From NCBI GenBank assembly GCA_910589075.1, contig CAJUSK010000036.1, forward strand, positions 1-64,000: a stretch of DNA of 64,000 nt, in the 5' to 3' direction. Made by a program: the position numbers and the translations under genes. This document shows, piece after piece, positions 1 through 9,800 of the stretch. The notes beneath the pieces were generated by a model, which worked only from the letters and a program-made list of their open reading frames with translations, was not told the origin of the DNA and searched no databases. The DNA comes from an uncultured Lachnospiraceae bacterium. Lineage in GTDB: Bacteria; Bacillota; Clostridia; Lachnospirales; Lachnospiraceae. Position 1 is the first letter of the stretch. The number at the start of each line of letters is the position of its first letter.

Positions 1-2
1 AT

Positions 3-596
3 TTATTCCAGATGGAAAAGTCTGCTGAAATCAGCCAGCAGATGACGGGGATGTTGAGAAACGGCACTTTTTCAAAATATATGGTGATACCGGTACAGAC
101 ACAGGGCTATTTTGTGGCGATGGAGGTCGGGAAACTTGCATTTTCTTCAGGCATTGGCTTTTTAGCAACTGTTCTGTGGTTTTGTTTGTTCCGGATTCCT
201 ATTGTACATACAGTCAATTTGAAGATATTGCTATGCGGAATTATCATGGTTGTTTTAGGTCTGCTGTTTATGGCTCAGCTCAATTATTTCCTTGGGATTT
301 TAACTTTAAAATTTGAGGAAATCAGTACCTTTCTCATGATAAAGGATAATTTATCAGCAGTTGTGACAGGAGCGGTGATTCCCCTTGCACTTTTGCCGGA
401 ATGGATGATAGCCAGCATGAGATTTCTGCCGTTCTATTATGTCACATATCTCCCAAGTATGCTGTTTATAGGAAGATGTGAGGATGAAGCAGTGACAGGC
501 TTATTTGTTTTAAGTATATGGTGCATTTTCTTTATTGTTTTCAATCAAGTAACTTATGAACATTATCGAATTAAATATGACGGAGCAGGAATATGA
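3..596 (+). CDS. ABC-2 type exporter permease, C-terminal part (5' end outside window)
   Basis: The reading frame is open to the left edge, so this is the C-terminal ~198 residues of a longer protein; the first ATG at 12 is probably internal. Several long hydrophobic segments, including two in the last 100 residues, mark an integral membrane protein. The sequence resembles the paired ABC-2 family permeases (COG4587/COG3694 type) that come with an ATPase, which would lie upstream of the window. It overlaps the next permease by 4 bp (ATGA), as expected for two subunits made together. The substrate cannot be told from the sequence. Confidence 0.75.
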   Translation, partial: LFQMEKSAEISQQMTGMLRNGTFSKYMVIPVQTQGYFVAMEVGKLAFSSGIGFLATVLWFCLFRIPIVHTVNLKILLCGIIMVVLGLLFMAQLNYFLGILTLKFEEISTFLMIKDNLSAVVTGAVIPLALLPEWMIASMRFLPFYYVTYLPSMLFIGRCEDEAVTGLFVLSIWCIFFIVFNQVTYEHYRIKYDGAGI

Positions 597-1384
597 AAGA
601 TAATTTTAAATTTTTGACAGAATTAATGAAATTAAGGCTATCCCATATCATGACATTCCGGTTGGGATTCTTTGGACCGTTTTTTATTGACACCAGTTAT
701 TTTCTGGTTCAGCTTTTTGCCTTTGAGGCAATTTACGGGCATGTGGATAAAATTCGTGGATGGGGGCATGGAGAAATCCTTGTTTTTGTAGGAACATTTT
801 CCCTGATCAATGCCCTTAACATGACAATTTACTTTTTTGGAGTGATTTCCATACCTGAAAAAATACAAACAGGTGAACTGGATTTGTATCTGACCAAACC
901 GGTAAATCCGCTATTGCGAATTACTTTTGAAAAAATAAATCCAGGTTCCATACCGCTATTGGCTTTCAGTGCATGTATTATTGCGTATGGGGTGAAAGAA
1001 ATAGACATGGTTTTTTCATGGTCTCATATTATTAAATATCTGTTTCTGGTTTTTATGATGACGATACTGTATTACGATATGGAACTCTTGATACGATGCT
1101 TTGCTTTTTTTGTTTTCTCTGTAAACAATTTAACGAAAATTGAGGAAACAGCGATTGACTTGTGTTTGAAAATACCAGGGATTGCTTTTTATGGAATTTA
1201 TAAGTTTATTTTTTATTGTGTATTGCCATATGGAATCATTGCAACGTTGCCGACACAAGCATTTATAGGGGCACTGTCAGTAAAGGGTCTGTTGTTTGGA
1301 GTAGTAATTGTGTGTATTTTTACTTTTTTTGCATTATCATTTTGGTCATATGGAGTACACAGATATGAGAGTGCAAGCAGTTAA
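593..1384 (+). CDS. ABC-2 type exporter permease, second subunit
   Basis: This 263-residue protein has about six hydrophobic segments and resembles the COG3694-type ABC-2 permeases. An internal stretch (about residues 95-105, TGELDLYLTKP) matches the cytoplasmic loop typical of this family. The start ATG lies 4 bp inside the preceding permease gene and has an AGGA ribosome binding site. The two permeases probably form a heterodimer served by an ATPase encoded upstream. The neighbouring MutS2-like gene begins 26 bp later, so all three may be cotranscribed, though no functional link is evident. Substrate unknown. Confidence 0.75.
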   Translation: MKDNFKFLTELMKLRLSHIMTFRLGFFGPFFIDTSYFLVQLFAFEAIYGHVDKIRGWGHGEILVFVGTFSLINALNMTIYFFGVISIPEKIQTGELDLYLTKPVNPLLRITFEKINPGSIPLLAFSACIIAYGVKEIDMVFSWSHIIKYLFLVFMMTILYYDMELLIRCFAFFVFSVNNLTKIEETAIDLCLKIPGIAFYGIYKFIFYCVLPYGIIATLPTQAFIGALSVKGLLFGVVIVCIFTFFALSFWSYGVHRYESASS

Positions 1385-1410
1385 TTATTTTTGGTAATAG
1401 GAGGGTTAAA

Positions 1411-3321
1411 ATGGTTCAGGCAGATAAAGTATTGGAATTTGATAAGATGAAAGAGAAGTGGATTGAACTGGCACTTACAGAGTGGGCAAAAGAAAAGATT
1501 AAGGACACCGTTCCCAGCATGTCAGAGAATGAATTGATAGCAAGGCAAAGGGAGACAAGTGAAGCCAGAGAACTATTGGAGAAAAGCAGAAATCCGCCGT
1601 TGGTTTCTTTAAGTGGGATTAGAGAATGCATCCAAAAGGCTGCTAAAGGAGATTGTTTATCCATTTCACAGCTTGAAGATATGGAAAAATCCCTTGTTGC
1701 TGTAATGCGGTTAAAGAAGTATCTAAGCCGTTGTAAACAATGGGAAATATCGCTGGCATATTATGATGAGAAGCTGGATTGTCTGGATAATCTGAAAGAT
1801 ACCATTAGTATGCAGATTAGAAATGGCAGGATAGATGATAATGCTTCCAAAGATTTAAAATCCTTGCGGGATGATATTGAACGGAATGAAAAATGCATGC
1901 GGGAGAAAGTAGATGCAGTTATACGGGCGAATAAGGAAAGCCTGTCTGATCATTTCAGTACTCTGAGAAATGGGCATATTTGTATTCCTGTTAAAAAAGA
2001 ATATAAATATAAAATAAAAGGTAATGTGATTGATAAATCCTCAACGGGAGGTACCTTATTTATAGAACCAAGTTCTGTGGGGAAATATTATGAGACATTG
2101 CAGCTTCTACGGATACATGAAGAAAATGAAGAATATAGGATACTCTATTCTCTTTCTGCGATGGTGGCCGATTATGAGGAGATTTTGGAACAAAATATCA
2201 GTATGATAGAAAAACTGGATTTTATTTTTTCAAAAGGAAAACTGAGTTTAGAATATGATGGAGTAGAACCAAAAATTAATACGCAACGATATATCCGAAT
2301 AGAAGATGGACGACATCCCCTTATGGCTCCGTCAGAGTGCGTGCCGCTGCAATTTCAGATAGGGAAGAGTTTTGATGGCGTAGTTATTACAGGGCCTAAT
2401 ACGGGCGGTAAGACAGTTACAATTAAGACAGTTGCATTAAATTGTATGATGGCACAATGCGGTTTACACGTGGCATGTAAAAAAGCGGAAATTTGTATGA
2501 ACAGTAATTTTCTGTGTGATATAGGTGACGGGCAAAATATATCAGAGAATCTTTCTACATTTTCAGCACATATTGTGAATGTATTAGAAATATTAAAAAA
2601 AGTTAACAGAGACAGCCTTGTAGTTATGGATGAGCTTGGTTCCGGCACAGACCCAACAGAAGGCATGGGAATTGCCATTGCAATATTGGAAGAATTACAA
2701 AAGAGTGGAGGATTATTTCTCGTTACGACACATTATCCAGAGGTAAAACAATATGCAGATAAAAAAGCCAGGATTGAGAATGCGAGGATGACCTTTGATA
2801 AGGAAAGTCTGCAACCTCTTTATCAATTAGTTATTGGAGAAGCTGGGGAAAGCTGTGCTTTCTACATAGCCGGGAAAATGGGAATGCCAGAAGAGATGTT
2901 AAAAACGGCAATGAAGGCGGCTTACGGAAAGGAGGAAATATCGGAAAATCTGAAACAAGTGGTTTCTAAAAATCATTTAGAAAAGAGGAGGGTATCTGGT
3001 ATTCAAAAAAGGAAAAGAAGGAATGAGGCAGCACAAAAAACTCTGGAATTTCAACTGGGAGACAGTGTTCTTGTATATCCAGATAAAAAGATTGGCATTG
3101 TCTGCAAGACAGCCAATGAAAAAGGAGTTTTGAGAGTACAGATGGCGGATAAAAAAATTTGGGTTAACCGAAAAAGAATGAAACTCCATGTGGCTACGGA
3201 GAAATTATATCCTGATGATTATGATTTTTCTATTATTTTTGACAGCGTAAAAAATAGAAAGCTGCGGCACCAAATGGACAGAGGAAAGATGATAGAAGAA
3301 CAAATTACTATTGATGAATAG
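1411..3321 (+). CDS. MutS2-like ATPase lacking the Smr nuclease domain
   Basis: This 636-residue protein has the MutS-family ATPase core: Walker A GPNTGGKT at residues 328-335, the LSTFSAH motif near 381-387, and Walker B with D-loop (VVMDELGSGTDPTEG) near 404-418. The N-terminal ~300 residues match the helical lever/clamp organisation of MutS2 rather than MutS1, as there is no mismatch-recognition domain. Typical MutS2 is about 780 residues and ends in an Smr nuclease domain; this one stops after the small KOW-like region, so Smr is absent. A TAGGAGGG ribosome binding site supports the start. MutS2 acts on recombination intermediates or collided ribosomes; without Smr this paralog may only bind and remodel. 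It follows two exporter permeases by 26 bp. Confidence 0.85.
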   Translation: MVQADKVLEFDKMKEKWIELALTEWAKEKIKDTVPSMSENELIARQRETSEARELLEKSRNPPLVSLSGIRECIQKAAKGDCLSISQLEDMEKSLVAVMRLKKYLSRCKQWEISLAYYDEKLDCLDNLKDTISMQIRNGRIDDNASKDLKSLRDDIERNEKCMREKVDAVIRANKESLSDHFSTLRNGHICIPVKKEYKYKIKGNVIDKSSTGGTLFIEPSSVGKYYETLQLLRIHEENEEYRILYSLSAMVADYEEILEQNISMIEKLDFIFSKGKLSLEYDGVEPKINTQRYIRIEDGRHPLMAPSECVPLQFQIGKSFDGVVITGPNTGGKTVTIKTVALNCMMAQCGLHVACKKAEICMNSNFLCDIGDGQNISENLSTFSAHIVNVLEILKKVNRDSLVVMDELGSGTDPTEGMGIAIAILEELQKSGGLFLVTTHYPEVKQYADKKARIENARMTFDKESLQPLYQLVIGEAGESCAFYIAGKMGMPEEMLKTAMKAAYGKEEISENLKQVVSKNHLEKRRVSGIQKRKRRNEAAQKTLEFQLGDSVLVYPDKKIGIVCKTANEKGVLRVQMADKKIWVNRKRMKLHVATEKLYPDDYDFSIIFDSVKNRKLRHQMDRGKMIEEQITIDE

Positions 3322-3408
3322 ATAACTCAAACTTTGCATTTGAATAAGCGCAGATGCACCTGGCGAGTAGGCGAAATCTATGCGCAATTCCCTTTCCGGG
3401 AAAAAATG

Positions 3409-3433
3409 CAGCCGGACTTGAAAAATCCGGCTG
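3409..3433. terminator. Hairpin after the MutS2-like gene
   Basis: A perfect 8-bp stem (CAGCCGGA / TCCGGCTG, loop 9) follows the MutS2-like stop codon by about 90 bp. The plus strand lacks a good T tract afterwards, while the minus strand has six Ts just past the stem. It could terminate in either direction; assignment to the MutS2-like transcript is inferred from position. Confidence 0.45.
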
Positions 3434-3797
3434 TTGGTGTAAAATTGAAGTATATAAATCCTTATATCATTACACAAAAATTATACTTTGAACGAGAAAG
3501 GATACCAACTAAATTTTGATCCTTTTTCTATCCGTTAGCCGTATTCTTGAAACCTTCGCCCATTAGTAATGTTTTGGAAAATGGATTTCCGTGATTAATA
3601 ACTCTTTTCACTTGACACTGATTCACCGTTAATTTTGCCCTAACCTAGCATTGGCGAACCATACGCTCCACGAAGTTATGCGGGTTTCAGCGATTTTCAC
3701 GCGGGAAAAGTAAAAAAGTTTGTGACATTAACTTGACATACGCGGGATATGGGGCGCTGTGTGTGGAAAATGGTCTGTCGGGGTAAAATTAAGTAGA

Positions 3798-3814
3798 TTT
3801 TTTTGGGGGGGGGG
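3798..3814 (+). repeat. T7-G10 homopolymer tract upstream of Wadjet promoter
   Basis: Seven Ts are followed directly by ten Gs, the most extreme homopolymer noticed in the window. Runs of this length are prone to slipped-strand length change. The tract lies about 104 bp before the jetA -35 box, so an effect on expression would be indirect. A sequencing or assembly length error is also possible. Confidence 0.8.
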
Positions 3815-3818
3815 TAAC

Positions 3819-3860
3819 AAGCACTTTGTTTTATGGTGTATGGTGTCGAATAAAGTGCTT
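3819..3860. repeat. Inverted repeat next to the G tract
   Basis: Perfect 9-bp arms AAGCACTTT (3819-3827) and AAAGTGCTT (3852-3860) flank a 24-nt spacer. It begins 4 bp after the G10 tract and ends 57 bp before the jetA -35 box. It could be a regulator-binding dyad or an RNA hairpin; nothing decides between them. Confidence 0.5.
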
Positions 3861-3917
3861 ATTATGCATTGATTTTAAGGAAATGGTTTCAGAAGGAAAG
3901 CAATTCGATGAGAGTGG

Positions 3918-3946
3918 TTGCGTAAGCCATATATTTTAGATATAAT
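3918..3946 (+). promoter_or_regulatory. Predicted sigma-A promoter of the Wadjet operon
   Basis: -35 TTGCGT (3918-3923), 17-bp spacer, -10 TATAAT (3941-3946). It gives a leader of about 65 nt before jetA at 4020, and no better promoter was seen closer to the gene. Confidence 0.6.
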
Positions 3947-4019
3947 TGATTAGACAAGCTGTAGTAAACGATATAATCGGCAATAAAGCAGGCCGGCAGG
4001 AAGGAATCATAAAATTGTT

Positions 4020-5399
4020 ATGAAAACATTATTCGATATTCTACCGGCTGATTTTTTTAAGCCGCTGACAAGTAAATACAGGCAGGAATATGCAGATTGC
4101 ATTATGAGGCTTTTCAACGCCTTCAAACCGGAAATCTCCTATGGAGTGAACCGGGACATCGTAATCAAAGAATTGACGGACTATTTCGAAGCTGATGATA
4201 CGGAGATGAGTTTTGATGATGAAGTCTATGTATCCGATGCAAGGGAGAAGGCAAACGGAGTCATAGCCACACTGAAGAAGTGCGGCTGGATAGAATACGA
4301 GCAGGAGACGAATCACCAGATTTATGTGATTTTGCGTGAATATACGATTCCCGTAATCGATAGTATGAATCGCATCGTTCGGGAGGAAGAGGCGGAGTAT
4401 CAGGGAATTATCTCGCAGATTCATGCGAGTTTACAGAACGGGGAATTGTATGGTAAACCTTATGAATTGATCATTAAGGGTGTACAGGAGAATACAGAAC
4501 GTCTTTTATCAGAGTTAAAGAAGTTGAACGCCAGCATCAAGCGGCACATGGATCAACAGACGAATGATATGGACGCGGAAGAAATCTTAGATCACTTCTT
4601 TGCGTATCACAAGAATATTGGATCAAAGGCGTATCTGAGAATGAAGACCAGCGAGAACGTTTCCTATTTTCGGACAGTGATCATAGAGCGGATTGGGAAA
4701 ATCATGGAAAGCGCAGAGATCATGGATCGGGCGGTGGCGGGTTACATGGAGGTGGAGGAGACTGAGGATCAGGAGAAGGCATATGATGAGGTAATCTCCA
4801 TGCTGATTGGCATTAAGTCCTCTTTCTATCGTTTAGATGATATCATAGATGAGATTGACAGAAAGCATGCACGATATATGCGCAGTGCGGTGATGAGGGC
4901 GCGGTTTTTGCTGGCGACTGGCAATCATCTGGAAGGGAAACTGTCTAAAATCATAGAGTTTTATGTGCAGAAGCTAAACAGCGGAGAGGAAGAATCCTTT
5001 GCAGGGTTGTTTTCCCTGTATCCGCAAAATTATATTTCACCGGAATCGATTCAGACAATTCCGGTCATTAAGAAAGTGGATACAATCAGCGGATTTTCTC
5101 AGCAGGCTCAGATGAGTGAGGCGGACAGGCTGTTCTATAAAGAAGCGCTAAGGAGAAAGAACCTAAGTCGTTTTTCACGCAAGAATATCAATGAATTTGT
5201 TCTAAATTTATTAGGAGACAGGGATAAGATGCCAGTTACAGAGGTGCCGGTGGAATCCGTCAGGGATTTGATTCGGATCATTTATATCAGCATCTATTCC
5301 GGTAACCGGTCCAATCATTATGAAATCAGACGAAGCGGTAAACAAGTGGAGATACAGGGATATTCGCTGCCGTATTTTGATATTGTGAAAAAGCGATAG
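4020..5399 (+). CDS. jetA: Wadjet anti-plasmid system protein JetA
   Basis: This 459-residue protein resembles the JetA family (DUF5716 type): the N-terminus (MKTLFDILPADFFKPLTSKY) is typical, followed by a winged-helix-like region and long helices. JetA is the kleisin (MukF-like) subunit that bridges the JetC SMC ATPases in Wadjet, which extrudes DNA loops and cleaves small circular DNA such as plasmids. The call is supported by context: DUF4194-like JetB, an SMC-like JetC and a Toprim JetD follow in canonical order. An AAGGA lies about 14 bp upstream of the ATG, a rather long spacing. A hairpin and an unrelated gene separate it from jetB, which is unusual. Confidence 0.88.
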   Translation: MKTLFDILPADFFKPLTSKYRQEYADCIMRLFNAFKPEISYGVNRDIVIKELTDYFEADDTEMSFDDEVYVSDAREKANGVIATLKKCGWIEYEQETNHQIYVILREYTIPVIDSMNRIVREEEAEYQGIISQIHASLQNGELYGKPYELIIKGVQENTERLLSELKKLNASIKRHMDQQTNDMDAEEILDHFFAYHKNIGSKAYLRMKTSENVSYFRTVIIERIGKIMESAEIMDRAVAGYMEVEETEDQEKAYDEVISMLIGIKSSFYRLDDIIDEIDRKHARYMRSAVMRARFLLATGNHLEGKLSKIIEFYVQKLNSGEEESFAGLFSLYPQNYISPESIQTIPVIKKVDTISGFSQQAQMSEADRLFYKEALRRKNLSRFSRKNINEFVLNLLGDRDKMPVTEVPVESVRDLIRIIYISIYSGNRSNHYEIRRSGKQVEIQGYSLPYFDIVKKR

Positions 5400-5442
5400 A
5401 GACATCGTATATTTAAAACCTGCTCTCTCTTGTGTTGATTTG

Positions 5443-5479
5443 AAACAGTGCTGAGTAAATGTGTCAGCACACTGGTTTT
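5443..5479 (+). terminator. Possible intra-operon attenuator after jetA
   Basis: GTGCTGA (5448-5454) pairs with TCAGCAC (5464-5470) around a 9-nt loop, the stem can be extended across a small bulge, and TTTT follows at 5476-5479. It lies 44 bp after jetA and just before a new strong ribosome binding site. It looks like a weak terminator or an mRNA processing/stability hairpin. Confidence 0.4.
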
Positions 5480-5504
5480 GGACGAAACGAAGGAGGAATC
5501 GTAC

Positions 5505-6014
5505 ATGAAATATACATTGGACTGTGACATGCAGGATGGATTGGTTTTCATAGATGAAAGCTATCTGTCAGAATTGAATGATGACGAGCTGTTATATGAG
5601 ATGGATATCTTACTTGATTCATCTGGGCAATCCGAATTGATTTTTGATTTTCCCGATGAGGACTGGGACATCGTAAGGCAGCGGGAAACAGAACGAATCC
5701 GGGAATTTTTCGGACAGGGAAAAATGATTGTCTGGCTTTTAGAGTGTGTTGTCAAGGAATGTGAGCTTACAAAAAGCGCCGAAATTACAGCCCCGTGCAA
5801 GTGGCTGCACCTTCCTGCGGGCAAATTGTTAGCGGTTACAGCAAGCGAGTTGATTCAATGTCTTGCCTATCCGGAATTGGAAATGGAAAAGGTTTTTGAG
5901 CTGTCGCTTGAACCCGGGTGGTATGCAATCCAAAACGAAGGAGTCGATAACATTATGTATTGCAAGAAGCAGCCGCCTGAGTCTATTCCGTCAAACATTC
6001 AAGAAATATGTTAG
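5505..6014 (+). CDS. Unrecognised acidic protein encoded between jetA and jetB
   Basis: The ATG at 5505 has a strong AAGGAGGA site 5-12 bp upstream, and the 169-residue product is acidic, with no membrane segment or signal peptide. I do not recognise a family. The N-terminal half is dense in Asp/Glu; the middle has a Trp/Cys-containing hydrophobic segment (MIVWLLECVVKEC) and the protein ends in Cys. It lies in the Wadjet operon, same strand, after a 105-bp gap containing a hairpin and before a 189-bp gap. The four canonical Wadjet subunits are all present, so this is an extra gene: an accessory, a regulator, a protector of self DNA, or an unrelated passenger. The open frame extends 57 bp upstream but lacks a ribosome binding site there. 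Confidence 0.7.
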   Translation: MKYTLDCDMQDGLVFIDESYLSELNDDELLYEMDILLDSSGQSELIFDFPDEDWDIVRQRETERIREFFGQGKMIVWLLECVVKECELTKSAEITAPCKWLHLPAGKLLAVTASELIQCLAYPELEMEKVFELSLEPGWYAIQNEGVDNIMYCKKQPPESIPSNIQEIC

Positions 6015-6203
6015 CGTTTAGCATCGCAGGGTGCGCACCGTTCAAATACACCATGAATCAATCAAATTTTATAGACCGAATGCGTATGCATTTCCCGTTT
6101 TGGAAACAAGCGTCATAAATACAAATGGAAATTGGAACATATTTGAGATGATTTGAACACAAGTCTGCAAATATATTTTCATGAAAGTATAAAGGATACA
6201 CAT

Positions 6204-6845
6204 ATGTTTGAAGAATTGATAGAATCTGCCGCACAGAAAGAGAGATTTCGTGTCGCAGCAAACAAACTGTTAAATCAGTGTTTTCTGCTGCGGAAGCGGG
6301 AAGACACGAAGAAAGAATATGTTTTCGTAAGGCAGAATCGGGAATTGTTCATTCCGTTTTTTGACCTGCTGGGGTACGATCTGAAAATAAACGAGGATCA
6401 GGGCGTAATCGGCATTGTGAACCAGTTCGGGACGGGGAGGCTGGCACTTGGCAAATATGAGAGTATCTTTCTGTTGATTCTCCGGATTCTGTATGTGGAA
6501 AAGCGTAAGGAACTGGGGACTTTCACAGAGGAAGTGACGGTTCTCATGGAAGAGGTCAGAGAGAAATATGCAATGCTTAAAATCAAGGCGAAACCGATGC
6601 TGGATAAAGGGAATGAGCGGCATATGGCCAGTTTGTTTCGCAGATATAACCTGATTCGGAATCTGGACAGTGACGTCAGCCAGCCGGATGCCCGAATCGT
6701 TATCTACCCATCAATTCTTATGGCGGTGACGGTGGAGGATATTAATGAGTATTATACGATGACGGAACAGAAAATGCGGGAGTATTCCGGAGGGAACGCA
6801 GATGGAGATTCAGAAGAAACATATGACCAGAGTGCAGTTGATTAA
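6204..6845 (+). CDS. jetB: Wadjet anti-plasmid system protein JetB
   Basis: This 213-residue protein resembles the DUF4194/JetB family, the MukE-like winged-helix dimer that binds the JetA kleisin. Visible are the repeated wH-like blocks and the central segment around LALGKYESIFLLILRILY typical of the family. I place the start at ATG 6204, which has AAAGGA 7 bp upstream; the open frame could begin at TTG 6153 but without a ribosome binding site. The 3' end overlaps jetC by 44 bp, so translation of the two is probably coupled. It follows the extra gene by 189 bp, an unusually wide gap for a subunit gene. Confidence 0.85.
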   Translation: MFEELIESAAQKERFRVAANKLLNQCFLLRKREDTKKEYVFVRQNRELFIPFFDLLGYDLKINEDQGVIGIVNQFGTGRLALGKYESIFLLILRILYVEKRKELGTFTEEVTVLMEEVREKYAMLKIKAKPMLDKGNERHMASLFRRYNLIRNLDSDVSQPDARIVIYPSILMAVTVEDINEYYTMTEQKMREYSGGNADGDSEETYDQSAVD

Positions 6846-9800
6846 CTGGCACTACTTTGAGAATGAGAGAATTTCCTTTCATGGATCGACATTGATCAGT
6901 GGAGAAAATACCGCCGGGAAATCCACCATCTTAGATGCCATACAGCTGGTACTGACAACGAACACACGCAGGTTCAACGTGGCGGCCAATGAGAAAGGAA
7001 AGAGGGATTTAAGGGGATATGTCCGCTGTAAGATTGGCAATGTGGGTGAGGCATATCTTCGAAAGGGAGCAGTGCCGGCCAATGTGGCGTTGGAATTTTA
7101 TGAGGAGAAGGGCGACCGTTATTTTGTGCTGGGTGTGCATATGCTTTCCAGAGATGAAGAGAGTCCTGTCATAACCAGGTGGTATATAGAGGAATGCAGG
7201 TTGGAAGATCTTTCTTTCATGGCAGGAGAGCGTGCCGCACTGGCGGAGGAATTTCGGGCAAAGAATAAGAAGATTTCATATATAGATCAGAAACATGCGG
7301 CACAGGATCGGTTTAAACGACGTCTTGGAAATTTAGATGATAAATTTTTTGACATTATTCCAAAATCTCTGGCTTTTAAGCCAATGGACAATGTGAAAGA
7401 GTTTATCAATAAATTTGTTTTGTCAGAAGAGCGGGTGGATGTGGCTTCGCTGCGGGAGAATATAGAGACACTGAGTGAGTTGGAGCATATATTGGATCGT
7501 TCCAGGAGGCAGCAGTGCGCATTGGAGAAAATTCTTGGAAGGTATGATGAGATAGAAGAGAAGGACAGAAGTATCCTTGTCAATGATATTCTGCTGAAAA
7601 TTGCCAATCGGGATGCCGTGAGCCTGGACGTGGAGAATCTGGAAAAAAAGATCCGGATGAAAAGTCAGTCTGTGGAGTCTAACCGCGGATTTCTGGAAGA
7701 AATGGGGAAGCAGCTCCGGGATCTGGAGAATCAGATTCTGGCGATTCGTGTAGATATAGAAGCGACGCATTCCAATGCTCTTTTGCAGCAGGCCAGAAGC
7801 CGGATAGAGAAACTGGAAGGGGAAGTCCGCCAGAAGAGGGAAGGCGAAAAGAAGCTGCAGGAGCAGGTTCGTCTTTTGATGAATTATCTGAGGGATCTGG
7901 AAAAACTGGATTATAAGCCGGTGAAGCGTACACAGGCAGAACAGATAGGAGAGCCGGCGGATCAGGAGGAGAAGGCGAAGACGGTTGAGCGGTTGGAGGC
8001 TTTCGCCGCAAAGGAACAAAATGAAATTCAGAAAACCTGGGCGATCCTGATTACAGATATGGACAGGATTTCCGGGGAAATAAATGATTGCCAGGAACGC
8101 CTGAAGAAGCTGGAAAAGAGAGTGCTTCCTTATCCGGAATATGCGAAGAAACTGAAAGAAATGGTGGAGAAGGAGTTTGTACGTAAAGGGATTCCTTCTC
8201 CGGTCTATTTCCTTTCGGAATTGTTGGAAATCACGGATGTGAAGTGGAGCAGTGCCATAGAGGGATATCTCAACACGCAGAAATTCTATCTGGTTGTGGA
8301 GCCGGAACATTATCATGCAGCGTTGGAGGTTTATGATAAAAACCGTAAGAACATACATACCGCAGGTATCATTAACAGCCGTAAACTTCCCATGGAGAAG
8401 GAGGCGGAGCAGGATTCTCTCGCCTATGTGGTGAAAAGTGATAACCGATATGCCAGGGCATATGCGAATTATATACTGGGCAGAGTGAAGCGCTGCACAG
8501 ATGTCTGTGAACTGGAACAGTATTCCATTGCCATCACACCCCAGTGCATGCTCTATCAGGGATATGTAGTCAGACATTTGCATCCAAGAGACTACGAGAA
8601 TCCCTTTATCGGACAGTATGCTTACCGGACGCAGATAGAGAATGTGAAGAAAGAGATTGCGGAAAAGACGCGCAGGCGGAGCGAACTCAGGCAGGAAATC
8701 CAACTGTACACGGCGGTTTTGGAAAGTGCGAAAAAAGTAAATCTGGGTATCATGAAGTTGTACCTTTATGTGCCGGAAAGCCTGCGTAGTCTGCAGGAAC
8801 AGATGGTATCAGCGAAGACAGAGCTGAAAGAAGCGGAGAGCGACCCCACGCTGATTGAACTGAATCTGAAACTGGATGCTAAAAAGCAAGAGCTTGGCGT
8901 AAAAGAAGCAGAGAAAGACAGTATCAACAGAGAAAATATGCGTCTGGAGAATCAGATCGATACACATAGAAATGAGTTGCAGGAAAGAAAAAAGGAATAT
9001 GACATCCTGCGGACAGAATTGGAAGAGCAGGCGGACAGGGATGGGGCAGCCTGCAAAGAGGCGGATGACAAGTACAGACAGAATCGAAAGAGCAAGAGCG
9101 CACAGGTCATTGCAGTGAATTTTGCACCGCAGAGATCACAGCTTCTGCGTGAGCGGGAGGAACTGCTGGACGGCAAGACGGGTTTGAAAGAGCTGCAGAT
9201 GAGATTCAATCAGGAGTTCGCGCTTGATTTTGTGACGGGGCTTGCAAATATTTCGGAATATCGGGAGGCTTTGCAGAAGCTAAAGAGTGTGGAAATCGTG
9301 CGATATGAGGAAAAACTCAAGCTTGCCAGGGAGGATTGCGAACAGATTTTCCGAAGTGATTTTCTCTCCAGGATGAAAGAGAATATTGAGAGCGCAAGAA
9401 ATGAGTTTCGTAGCTTGAACAAGGCGTTGGACAGCATTTATTACGGAGACGACAGCTATCGGTTTAAGATCAGCTTTGACAAGAACAAGGAGGGGCTGTA
9501 CAGGATGATTACCTCAGAGAACAATTACGAAGGTATCAATCTGTGGACCAGCGCTTTCGAGGAAGAATACAGGGAGGAAATGGCCGACCTTTTTGACAAG
9601 CTGATGGCGAAGGACGATAACGGGCAGAAGATTGTGGAGGAATACACAGATTATCGTTCTTATCTGGATTATGATATCGAAATTCATAAGCGGGACGGTT
9701 CGATGCAGCGCTTTTCCGACATTTATGGGGAAAAAAGCGGCAGTGAGACGCAGGTGCCTTATTATGTGGCAATCGCCGCTTCTTTTTATCAGTTATATCG

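Larger units (their letters stand above)
3322..4019. other. 698-bp gene-free region between MutS2-like gene and Wadjet operon
   Basis: No convincing coding sequence was found. The region holds a hairpin at 3409-3433, a T7-G10 homopolymer at 3798-3814, a 9-bp inverted repeat at 3819-3860, and a good promoter at 3918-3946 for jetA. The stretch 3600-3780 has TTGACA-like motifs (3612, 3732) and GC-richer islets unlike the AT-rich flanks. It could be worn mobile-element sequence, but I do not recognise an element. Confidence 0.6.

Noticed and set aside
3334..3519. Short plus-strand open frame after the MutS2-like gene
   Set aside because: It runs through a hairpin, has no ribosome binding site and does not read like protein.
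7423..8703. Long minus-strand open frame (426 codons) opposite jetC
   Set aside because: It is a mirror of the strongly coding jetC, with His/Leu/Phe-rich unnatural composition and no ribosome binding site.
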